Notes under the pieces: generated by a model
What the model saw: only the letters and a program-made list of their open reading frames with translations
What the model was told of the DNA's origin: nothing
Database searches by the model: none
Shown: positions 49,111 through 58,800 of the stretch, in pieces
Position numbering within the stretch: position 1 is the stretch's first letter
Layout of the letters: each line of letters begins with the position of its first letter
Translations under genes and position numbers: made by a program
DNA from: Enoplolaimus lenunculus
Taxonomy: Eukaryota; Nematoda; Enoplea; Enoplida; Thoracostomopsidae
Assembly (NCBI GenBank): GCA_030248215.1
Contig: JASANG010000402.1
Coordinates: 1 to 64,000, forward strand
Reading direction: 5' to 3'
Length of the DNA stretch: 64,000 bases

Positions 49111-51104
49111 TTTTTAACTAAAGTAAACATTTCATGTCAATTTTATTACTAGCGGAACGGAATTTTAATAACGGGTTGCGAATAGGTTCCAGCCTTCAGT
49201 TTACAAATATTTCCAAAATCAGTTTTGTTTCCTGGTGCGCGCCTACTCCACATACATTAGATGACCAGTTCGCTTTATGCGGGTTTAATATTTCGAAATA
49301 AAAATTTCGAAGCATCTACTGCAACGGATTCGGATTTCATCAAATCTTGAATTTCGTGCCACCCTGGCTGTACCATTCCAAAAGTAGTATTTTTCACATG
49401 GTCATTCAATAAAATCGGCCATTTTATTGATTCAACTAGTGTTGCAGTTAATGAAACGATGACGCGCCGACGAAATTTACATCGACATAATTAACGCATG
49501 CATTGTACATTAAAACGTTTACGAAATACAAAGAAACATGGCTGACCATTCTATTAGCAAAGTAACCGCTTTTAAAAATGAAACACTAACTAAAAATGCC
49601 TGACTATAATGTTGCAACAACATTAAACGTTTAGCCAGTGACCAGAGCCGATCACCCACGTCCACACATTCCATTTTGAAATCCTCACTCCTAAAAGGGT
49701 CCCTTCTAACCGGCTGAAACAAAAACCGCTGAAGTTTTGAAATACACTACCCTAGCTTTCCGCGATTTTTTGAATGTTTGAGACAGTACGCAGGCCTTAA
49801 AATAACACCATGCTGCTAAATGCCAACAGATTTGCTCACTCGCTGCACTCGCTGGCTTACAATTTTACTTTAAAACATAAACATAACTTTATACACGACA
49901 TGAAATATTCAGTGTGTTGTTTCCGCTGGTTGGAGCAAATGAAAATTGTAAAACGTTTAACCAAAAGTATGAACTATTAAAGCTACTTAAAGGAAAATGT
50001 AAAAAATTCGCGTTGCGAGTGCACCATTTTTTGCAGTATACATCTGTGACCTAAGTCGATTTTGGAATTAACTGTATCATTTCGACGTCAGAAGCAAAAG
50101 TTAAGCTAAAAAATTGCACGCGATTCTAGCAACAATTTTACGCAAACCTTGTTTAGTAAACTTTTCCGTTCCATGTTTTGATTATAAAACTTCCAGACCC
50201 TAAAATCGGATACAATCCATAAACCATAATTTAGAGTCCACATATGTCAATTGGACCAAATAAAGTTTTCAAAACTTTAAAGCATAAGTTTTGAAAGTAA
50301 ATTGCTATAAAGTATGCTAATTTTGCTTTTGCCACTCCAGCTCGTTTTAAGTCTATGTCCCTATTGATAAATGATATGTGTAGCACGGGTCCGTAGCTTT
50401 GGTGGGCCAAGGGGCCGGAGGGTGTAGCGAGCCCTTCTTCTGGAAAACTTTTGCAGCCTAGAAAATTTTCAACCTTGCTTGTATAGTCGACGAAATCACT
50501 TGTATACCCCTAGCCAAGGTGACCTGGCTGTGGGCTTGGCGCAGCACGTATAGATCTTGACGAGCTGAATTTAACGGCGCCACTTTCATTGATGCATGAC
50601 TGTTTAGAAAGTTACCACCTTCGAAATCAAAATGCAAACAAGAACAGAACTGAAAAGGAAGTATCTTTCGTTCACATGTTCGAGAAGTATACCAAAGCTT
50701 CAACAGGATTAATATTAAACTGGACATATTTTTTGCATAAGATAAAATCGCTTTTAAATTTAATTGCACAGCGGTCCACATTTCATTTCTCGTCTCAGGG
50801 TATGCTCTTTTTGAGCTTAATGATGTTTTTGACCATGCTAAAGTTGTGTCTGTGACACTCGGAGCTTATATGACAGTTATTCCATGAGCGAAGTGAGAAA
50901 AAGACAGCCGCACTTTTTGTCACCTGCGCGACTCAATTCCAAGGAACTGGATGCTTATGTTTGAGAAGGTTCTCGCGTCTTGTGCTACATTTGAAAAATC
51001 GTTGCTTCAGAGTGAGTGTTTTTGCAATTAGTTTAATTATTGATGATGAAACAGTTGAAAATTCGCTTAAGCCATTTTTAACATTTTTTCTAAATCGCCC
51101 ATAC
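49111..51104. other. Intergenic, no gene seen
   Basis: Holds a family D fragment near 49325-49370 (ggattcggattt ... gtgccaccctgg). A repeat phrase at 50455-50530 (cctagaaa.ttttc, aa.cttgcttgta, cccct..ccaaggtgac) is shared with 62315-62400. Short frames only. Confidence 0.4.
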
Positions 51105-51551
51105 TGTAGTGACCCGAATAAGAGAGAAACTGATATTTATTTGGCCTCTCCAGAGGGTACCCCCTTGTTATTCGGTTACGGACTGTTATTTTATTTTTGA
51201 CCCACGCTCCGCCGCGCTTCGTTACTGATATATATCCGGTACTGCAATTATCCGTTGAATTAAACGTTTATTTGTCTTGCGTCAATAGCTTGAGCGATCA
51301 TGCAAGGTTATACTTAGGAATGTACTTTCAAAATGTAAGTACGCTTTAAAGATTTGAACTCAAATTTATTTGGTCCTGGAGTCATTTACGCACTACAATT
51401 ACGAATAAAACTAACCTTCATGGACTCTAATTAGGATTTTAGGGACTCTGTCCGCTTACGCACTCTTATTAGAAATACGTACTCCCATTTATTGGGACTC
51501 AAAATGGGACCCCATCTTATTTCCCAACACCCTCTTATTCGGGTCACTACA
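51105..51551. mobile_element. MITE with exact 20-bp terminal inverted repeats, 447 bp
   Basis: TGTAGTGACCCGAATAAGAG at the left is the exact reverse complement of the last 20 bases at the right. The interior near the right end repeats ctcttatt / ggact phrases. A related TGTAGCGACCCGAATAA end is present at 55542-55562, fused to family F sequence. No target duplication was recognised. Confidence 0.8.
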
Positions 51552-51632
51552 TTTAAGTATTTAAATTCCGCGCTGGAAATTATTTCAAATTGTTTAAACT
51601 GTAAAACAGAGCATTGTATATAATTAATTCAA

Positions 51633-51887
51633 CACAGTAAATTCCTATGAGTTGATTAACCAATTCAGCTAGCGAGTTGGTTATTTCTGAATTAATATCA
51701 GAAAACATTAAACTCACTCTCTCAGTTGAGTTGATTCTTCCTCTAAGTTGAGTTGAATTGGGTGAGTTGATTAATTAAGTCATAATGTATCGAATCAACT
51801 CCAATTTCTGAGTTCTGATAGTCCTATAACTCAGACTGAGTGATTCAACTCATTCTGAGTTAAAATCAACTCACTTAAATTTAGAGT
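51633..51887. mobile_element. MITE 'B', second copy
   Basis: Starts CACAGTAAATTCC and ends near AATTTAGAGTA, a mutated version of the CACTGTAAATTT termini. The interior is clearly homologous to 1702-1959 (gcgagttggttatttctg, attaatatcag, gagttctgatagtcct). Confidence 0.8.
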
Positions 51888-51893
51888 AAAGCA

Positions 51894-52102
51894 CACTGCA
51901 AAAAATGGTAAGTCAAATTGACTCTCTCCGAAATAGGCTTTACGGACTACACAAACTGAGCCAAATTCGACTCCAATAGAATCAAATTTGACTCGCTAAA
52001 TCGCACGTTTGACTCTGGTGGAGTCGAATTTTGACTCAGTTTGTGTAGTCCCGTAGAGCCTATTTCGGAGGGAGTCAATTTGACTCACCATTTTTTGCAG
52101 TG
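51894..52102. mobile_element. MITE 'A', second copy, 6 bp from MITE B
   Basis: CACTGCAAAAAATGG at the left and CCATTTTTTGCAGTG at the right are exact inverted repeats of 15 bases. The GAGTCAAA/TTTGACTC arms continue inward. Flanked by CA on both sides. Confidence 0.88.
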
Positions 52103-52715
52103 CATGTAGTATTTGCAATACAGTTTATAGTTGGTCATTCGTAAACCTGAAAAGTTCCGTTTTAGTCTTCACGTTTGTTTAAAAATGCCCATTTTCCAGC
52201 GAGGTGCCTTAATGCAGCTGTTAATACTAAAATGAATTACTTTAATGTTGTAGCTTCGCGAGGTAATTCGATCTATCTCAAACAACATTTATGCGCTCTT
52301 TTGCGTTAAATTGATTGCGCAATTTCTGCGTGGTTTACTGTTTGTTTGTTTGTATACAACTTCTCTGAATTTTTTCACTCTTTGTCTATAAAATTTGCCC
52401 GCAAACATGCTGAACTTTTTACGAACTGCCTGCTAAGTGCAAGCCTAAACTAGGTGGTATCAGCTAGAGCTTACGAATATTTTAAAGCCTATAATAGCCT
52501 GCGATGGTGCAGAATCGAGACATTTTTTCATTTCAAATATTTCAATGAAAAGTGGACTATCTTATAGATCTCGACGAGCAGAGTTGTGCTTTATGGATAC
52601 AATTGCGGCCGTGAAACTGAGGTATTTTACCGACCATTCATATGGCTGCAGGACGAACGGTTCAAGAGCTATGGGCCACTAAATTTTAGTGTAAACACGC
52701 ACAGATTTCAAGAGA

Positions 52716-53092
52716 GGTGCAACCGGAGGTAAAAATACCGGAGCCGGAGGTCAACTAAACCTGCCGGAGCAGGTATCCGAGCCGGAGCCGTAGGTGAGGC
52801 GAAATTAAGTGGTAAAAATGATGGTTAATTAGTTAATTTTAGCCAATATCTGCAATATCCTGTCAAGTTGTTTGGTTTTACGTTAAATTTTCTGCGACAT
52901 TTCAGATATTCTTTCCTGAAAATTGTGGCAAAAGTAAAACGAAACGCGTTCAAACAGATAAATTTTGCAAAATTATGCAAAATTTTACTACTGAAATTGC
53001 CTGAACCTCGGACAAAAATTCTGAGCCGGAGCCAGAGCCGGAGACCGATTTTCTTTCTGAGCCGGAGCTGGAGAGAGACTTCCGGTTGCACC
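52716..53092 (+). mobile_element. MITE 'E' (GGTGCAACCGGAGG / GGAGCC hexamers), left of the receptor-like gene
   Basis: GGTGCAACCGGAGGT and TTCCGGTTGCACC termini with GGAGCC hexamer tracts inside both. The unique interior (caaaattatgcaaaattttac, gatattctttcctg) reappears in inverted orientation at 54811-55270. An element type sister to A'. Confidence 0.75.
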
Positions 53093-53252
53093 ATTGAAAC
53101 TATATATCAGTCACATATTCGTAAAATATAAGCATGATCTTTAATCACAAGCCAAGCGCTCGTTTACGTGTTAATTCTTTTCAAAAAAGAAAACAACATA
53201 CTTTAAACACTTTTCACGTTTCAATCAGCATCTTTCAAAGCGCTCTTTTCTC

Positions 53253-53340
53253 GGTAATTGAGTTGAATTTGACTCTGGTGGAGTCAAACTTGACTCAGTT
53301 TTTCGGAGAGAGTCAATTTGACTCACCATTTTTTGCAGTG
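53253..53340. mobile_element. MITE 'A', internally deleted third copy
   Basis: GAGTTGAATTTGACTCTGGT ... CGGAGAGAGTCAATTTGACTC then CCATTTTTTGCAGTG: the right arm complete, the left arm largely missing. Confidence 0.65.
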
Positions 53341-53420
53341 CATACCTAGAGTTAAAACAGACTTTGGTTACAAAGGCCGTCAAATTCTTTTTAGCATGTG
53401 TTCTATTCATGAATGTATGA

Positions 53421-53435
53421 AATAATAATAATAAT

Positions 53436-53496
<61 letters not shown>
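53421..53496. repeat. AAT trinucleotide microsatellite
   Basis: About 25 AAT units, nearly perfect, ending just before the receptor-like start codon. In the gene's frame it would read poly-Asn with a TGA upstream and no ATG, so it is non-coding leader. Confidence 0.95.
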
Positions 53497-53499
<3 letters not shown>

Positions 53500-53504
53500 T
53501 AAAA

Positions 53505-54767
53505 ATGACTACATTAACACTGTGTGGCTATGCAAAATTCCCTTATGTATCAGAATGCTTTGCCCGGTTCCGCCACGGATCCGGAACCAATAATTGTATT
53601 TTCCCAGGAATAGACGTGTTACGCTTTTACTATTTATTCTCATGGATTGGATATAGTATTCGTTTTAAAAATATCAACAAAACTTCAAATATCGAACAAA
53701 TATTCGGCAAAAGTTCGTCTCAAACCTGCGACTGTCTTATTAACAAAATGACCGAAATTGTGAAAATTCCAAAATCAAGCGAAATCATTCACACCGAAGA
53801 ATCAACATTAATTTTAGTATCAGAAATGGTTCCAGTAACGCAGTACTCAACACATGACATTTCATTGGTCAACGATCAGATAGCGATTGCATTTATTGGT
53901 GTGCTATACGTGTTTTCGTTGGTTGCCGAAAAGCTTGAAACATGGTTGGCCAATCGGAGTTCGTTTCAAAACCGTGAACCAGGAATTCATCTTACACTTA
54001 GGCCAATATTTGATATGTTACTGGTTATTTTGTTAAACGTTTACAGTAATTTGCTCGCAGTTTATATTGCACATCCGGCTAATGACAAAATAGCTGCGTT
54101 TACCAATTACAGTGAACTGATCGCGTGCTTAAGTCACCACCGATGTCACTTATATGTACCGGTCGCATATCCGGTTGACTATATTAGCGCTGGAAAATTG
54201 TCGGAATTTGAAAAATTTGTCGCCAACACCGATTACACTACACGATTTCCGACGATTCTGAGCGCAACTCGACAAGTCCCAAAGTATATTTTCGCCGCTC
54301 GTCAAACTATGCAACAAGTTGCCGTTGTAATCGACACAGCATCAAATAAACGTTTCTATGAAGAAATATCTGAAGCAAAACATCTTAAAATCACAGACGA
54401 TGTTTGGTTTTCGTTTCCGAGACATTTTCGGTTTGTCTGCTCCAAAGCGGTACCGGTTACTGTTCGTAATACAATACGTACGGTGTTTGCAGTTGGGACC
54501 CCGCAGACGTTGCGAGCGAAAACGATCGTTGAACTGGGATCGAAATTTTCATTTGATCCTAAACATTATAGACCGATTCAAAGTGGAGCGATCGCCAATT
54601 CAATTCAACCGACAGATAACAGTACAAACCGATTTCAACTCGAGTTAATTTTTGATGGTGTATACGGAATATTTTTCAGTGGAAATGTAGTATCTATGAC
54701 AGTTCTTGTAGCGGAACGTTTATTATACCGAGGTTGTCAATATATTAGGGGTATGGTGTTGGTGTAA
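53505..54767 (+). CDS. Ionotropic (glutamate-type) receptor-like protein, single exon, 420 aa, divergent
   Basis: An uninterrupted 1263-base frame. Hydrophobic segments fall as in ligand-gated ionotropic receptors. IAIAFIGVLYVFSLVAEKLETWL (about 126-148) matches TM1, and FDMLLVILLNVYSNLLAVYIAHP (about 169-191) matches TM3, with NVYSNLLAVY in place of SYTANLAAF. A second ligand-binding lobe follows (AFTNYSELIACL...), and VVSMTVLVAERLLYRG near 398-413 is the final membrane segment. The N-terminal ~120 residues correspond to the first lobe, including LCGYAKFPYVS. There is no amino-terminal domain and no signal peptide, so either the start lies in an unseen exon or the gene is reduced. The start is the first ATG after an in-frame TGA and poly-AAT. 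Family call rests on topology and a few motifs. Divergent chemosensory IRs look like this, but a partner or ligand cannot be named. Confidence 0.6.
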   Translation: MTTLTLCGYAKFPYVSECFARFRHGSGTNNCIFPGIDVLRFYYLFSWIGYSIRFKNINKTSNIEQIFGKSSSQTCDCLINKMTEIVKIPKSSEIIHTEESTLILVSEMVPVTQYSTHDISLVNDQIAIAFIGVLYVFSLVAEKLETWLANRSSFQNREPGIHLTLRPIFDMLLVILLNVYSNLLAVYIAHPANDKIAAFTNYSELIACLSHHRCHLYVPVAYPVDYISAGKLSEFEKFVANTDYTTRFPTILSATRQVPKYIFAARQTMQQVAVVIDTASNKRFYEEISEAKHLKITDDVWFSFPRHFRFVCSKAVPVTVRNTIRTVFAVGTPQTLRAKTIVELGSKFSFDPKHYRPIQSGAIANSIQPTDNSTNRFQLELIFDGVYGIFFSGNVVSMTVLVAERLLYRGCQYIRGMVLV

Positions 54768-54810
54768 CCCGTTTGTCGAGTGATAATTACAAACTATATA
54801 CTAGGCTAAA

Positions 54811-55270
54811 TTTCTGTCTCCGGCTCCGGCAGAAAATCAACTTCCTGCTCCGGTACGGTAGAATTTCAGTCGATGGTTTCGGCAATTTTGGCAGTGAAAT
54901 TTTGCATATAGTTTTGCCAAATTTATCCATTTGGTGCGTCTCGTATTTCAAGTTTGGCACAATTTTGAAAAAATTGTCCAGCTTTCGACAAAACTACGCG
55001 TAAAACTAAACAATTTAACACCATATTGCAAGATATTTACTAAAAACGACAAATTAAACATCATTTAGCTACCTAAAATTTCGACTCACCTTCGGTTTCA
55101 CACAATAAAAATCTGCAGAAAAAACGCACAAAATTGTTATTTGAGAAAACTGAATGGACAAAATTGGCTAATTCAGATTCGTTTAGTTTCCGAAGCTTGA
55201 TTTATCATCGCCTACGCATATTTTGGAAACCCCCGGTTTTGTGGTAAATTACACGTTCCGCTGCACCTTG
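54811..55270 (-). mobile_element. MITE 'E', inverted copy right of the receptor-like gene
   Basis: Read on the minus strand it follows the 52716-53092 copy through the interior. Matched phrases include attttgcat, ttttgc.aaatttatc, cacaattttga, and atattgcaagatat/atattgcagatatt. It has ctccggctccgg hexamers at one end and gctgcacc at the other. It is longer because of an insert near 55095-55220. Confidence 0.65.
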
Positions 55271-55540
55271 AAAAATATCTGTCATACCCATTCCGTTTCT
55301 AACAAATTTTCAACTGGCAAGCAACGCATCAGCGTAAGCGTAAACATATTTCTAAGTTTAAGTTGCAGTCTAAAGCTTAAGCTTAACTCCACTAGAGATG
55401 GTCCGGCTGTCATCTGTAACATATACATGGGCCCAAATAACACGAGTTAGCCCGAATATAACGTACTACATTGCAAACATTTACTTAAACTTTACAGCAT
55501 GGTTTACAAACAGAAACTTGAACGATAACAATCTGGATGT

Positions 55541-55760
55541 ACTGTAGCGACCCGAATAACCGGATAGTAAAAATAACAGAAACAGAGTGATAGAAATAAC
55601 GGAAATGGAAAATAGATATTTAAGTATTAAAGTTTCAAAAATAAGTTTGCTTTTCTGCCAACACAATTGAGGCATACATATTCACCGGGCTTACCAAAAT
55701 TTATAATGCAACGAAGGTTGCAAGATTTTGTATAAATTACGCAGTTTTTGCTTCATACTG
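55541..55760. mobile_element. MITE 'F' partial copy fused to a TGTAGCGACCCGAATAA end
   Basis: TAGTAAAAATAACAGAAAC, AAATAACGGAAATGG and tctgccaacacaatt are shared with the 3546, 23946 and 56030 copies. The left terminus instead matches the 51105 element. Confidence 0.45.
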
Positions 55761-55850
55761 ACAATTTGCAGCATATTTCTGCTCTTAGGAAATTAAAAAC
55801 ATAACTGCAATTACTCAATCTAAGCCTTTAATTGTATACTCCATTGCACT

Positions 55851-58800
55851 TCATTTTTTTCGTTTCCCACCAGCTTTCGTTGACTTTTTTCGTTTTCTCG
55901 TTTTATTCAGTTCTTCCAATTCTGGAACGCTTCTCTTTGTTTCTTTTTGCCTTTTGCTTAAAAAACAAAAACTATAATTAAACAGCACTCCAAACCTTTG
56001 TTTGACATGTGTAACAACACAAGTACACTTTATCACTACACGGATGGTAAAAATAACGGAAGCGGATAGTAATTAACATAATGAAAACCAAAAAACAGAT
56101 ATTTAAGATAAAAGTTTTAAATATGTTACTTTTTTGTATCAAAAGCCTTTAAGTGCGCAAATATTCACCCAGCTGAGTTAAATTTTACAGAATATAGCGA
56201 AACCATCTAAAATTTTATACAGAATTTTATTTTTATCTCAAATGGAACTACTTACTGCAGCATATTCGCACTAAAGCACAAAATTATACCGTGATTTACA
56301 ACTAAATATAAGCAGCAAAATAACATATTTTATATGATTTCTGTAACGTAAACGGAAACAGATACCGATTTTTACGAAAACCGGATATTCGGTTACACAC
56401 TGGTGTGCAAACGTTAAAATTAATCACATTTCACGCTGAAACGCAAGTGACCTGCAATTATTATTCAACAACAAACTACACATATTTATTTTTAAGCAAT
56501 AGCCTACCTTTTGATGGTCAGCATCCCTGGTTCTGTCTTATCCTTGTCCCCCAGTGCGTTCAGTGCAGTTGTCCACTCTGCCTCGTTTCCTTGGATAGCG
56601 TATTCTGCAAACTCGGCGTCGGTCAAGTTTTTCTGCTGGCCTTTGATATCGCCGCCCTGGCTGTCTCTCGCGAGAAATTTGTCACGTTTCCCGATGTTCG
56701 AAAACTTTTTCTTTTTATCACCATACATGGCACTGGTTGATGCTTCGGGATCATTTTCATTTTCATCCTATAAATAAGTAACAAACATTGTTGAAATCCC
56801 GTTCGAATATTGACAAAACGAACCGTTAGGTTCACCGTTAGCTGAACTAGTGTTGTTGTTGTTGTTGTTTTGTTGTTTTTGATGATGATACAAAGTTCTT
56901 GTTTACAGCCTAATTTTTATTGCTACGAATTATTAATGCTTTGTGTATTTTGGTTGAATGTCGATAGTGTATTTACGGGGTTAAGACAATTCCTTTCCAA
57001 ATATTAATTTTACAATAACGGCGTACACTTACCAGCTATGTTTCACAACCAAACTCAAGTAGTTATAAGAATGGCGCTGGTATCATACGCGAATCGCTGT
57101 ATGGCAGGTGAAAGTAATTCGCGTATGACACCCTAAGCTGACTGACGGCACAGGACGACATTATAACGACCCAAAAACCACCCCCACCTTTATGATATAA
57201 GGCTTATGGAATTGCTTATCCACATACTCACTGGTCTTAATATATACATAGTATAACTTCAGATACAAAACTACGGCAGTGAATGGATAAGTACATCTAG
57301 AACTTGTCGGTCAGACGTTGTAAACCTGTAGTGAAATGTCTTGCTGAGTCAAATTTAGGGTAACGACGGCGCTATACTTGTCGCACGGCACCGTCCATCA
57401 TCGTCCGGCGCTGTGCGTATCCGTACGCCACCATACGGAATAGTATGCGAATATATCGCGTACGATACCGCACAATAATGCACTGCACTGGATGCTGACA
57501 GACGGCGCCGGACGTCATTAAATATATAATAACATAATACAGGATGCGCCCCATCAACATAGACCCTCACTGGAAACTTACCAAATCTTCGTCCAATGTT
57601 TTCGCTGTCGGCTGTGCAACAATGACATGGTCTGGCTCGAGTGTAGCAGCAATAGCCGTTTCACAAATCGTGTTCAATTTCTAAATTACATAGCTAATAA
57701 GGTCACAGATTGCGAAACCTAAACTTAACTTTAGTGGTAAACAATGATATATGACTTATTGGGTGCTGATGTAAAAGCCGGTGTAGTTAATTTGCTTTGA
57801 AAATATAAAATCGTCCCAAAAACCGAATATCGTCAAAAATTATTGCTGGACGGCGCTGGCAGGCATTAAAGTCGTCGAAAAATACAGCGTCAACGTTAAC
57901 CACACGCAAAAGTACTAGACTTAATGCTAACTGATGACTAAAGCTACACCCAATTGAAACTCTCGGTCATGGCTTTGTGTTCTAGCTTGTCAAACATACT
58001 TACCTGTACAATCTTTCGTATTGTCCGATTGAACAGTGCGAGAACTTGCGACGCCGGCAAATCTAACTCTTTCACCATATCATCAACAGTTTTGTACTGC
58101 AACCCCAAACTAACGAGAATAGCCTAAACCGAAAAAACATCATTTTAAGTACATGCCCGAAATAGTAGTACCATCAGCCTAATTCCACTCTGTTAAAGAA
58201 TTTTTAAAAAACTTAATTACACCCGCGGTGATTCTTAAAATGTACAATAACTTATCTACCCCAAAAGAATTATTGGCAGGGTTTCAAAAAAAGAAAGTCA
58301 TTCCCAAACCATGATGACAGTTATAGTAAAGCCAAAATTTCAAAATATGCAGTTCGTCTATCAATACCTATCATTTAAAAGTCTCTCCGTACTATTCAAA
58401 ATTATGTTCAACACAAAACCGTTTTTGACAAAAACTGCCCACTCCCTTCTACTTACCACACATCAAAGTTAAAAGAAACTAACATTGCATATGCATAATC
58501 GAACACGTATAATATAACAACAACAACGACAACAACAATCACAACAACACAAAAACCCATTTCGCATTATTTCACTATTCCAGTTTCTTTCTCTAATTTA
58601 CGAGTCGGTTTCGAATTCTGGCCGTCCCGCATGTACGACTTACCTTCTGAGCAATACTAAGATCCACCTGAACTCGTCCGGTAAACGTCAATTTCGCGAC
58701 CACAGGCAACAAATCAGTGATTAAATGATGATCGACCAAGTTGTTCGAATACATTTCAAGTCGTTTCAAATCGTGATCCGATAAATGCACCCGTAATTCG

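Noticed and set aside
53421-53504. Poly-Asn N-terminal extension of the receptor-like protein
   Set aside because: The AAT run is in frame, but it is preceded by TGA and contains no ATG.
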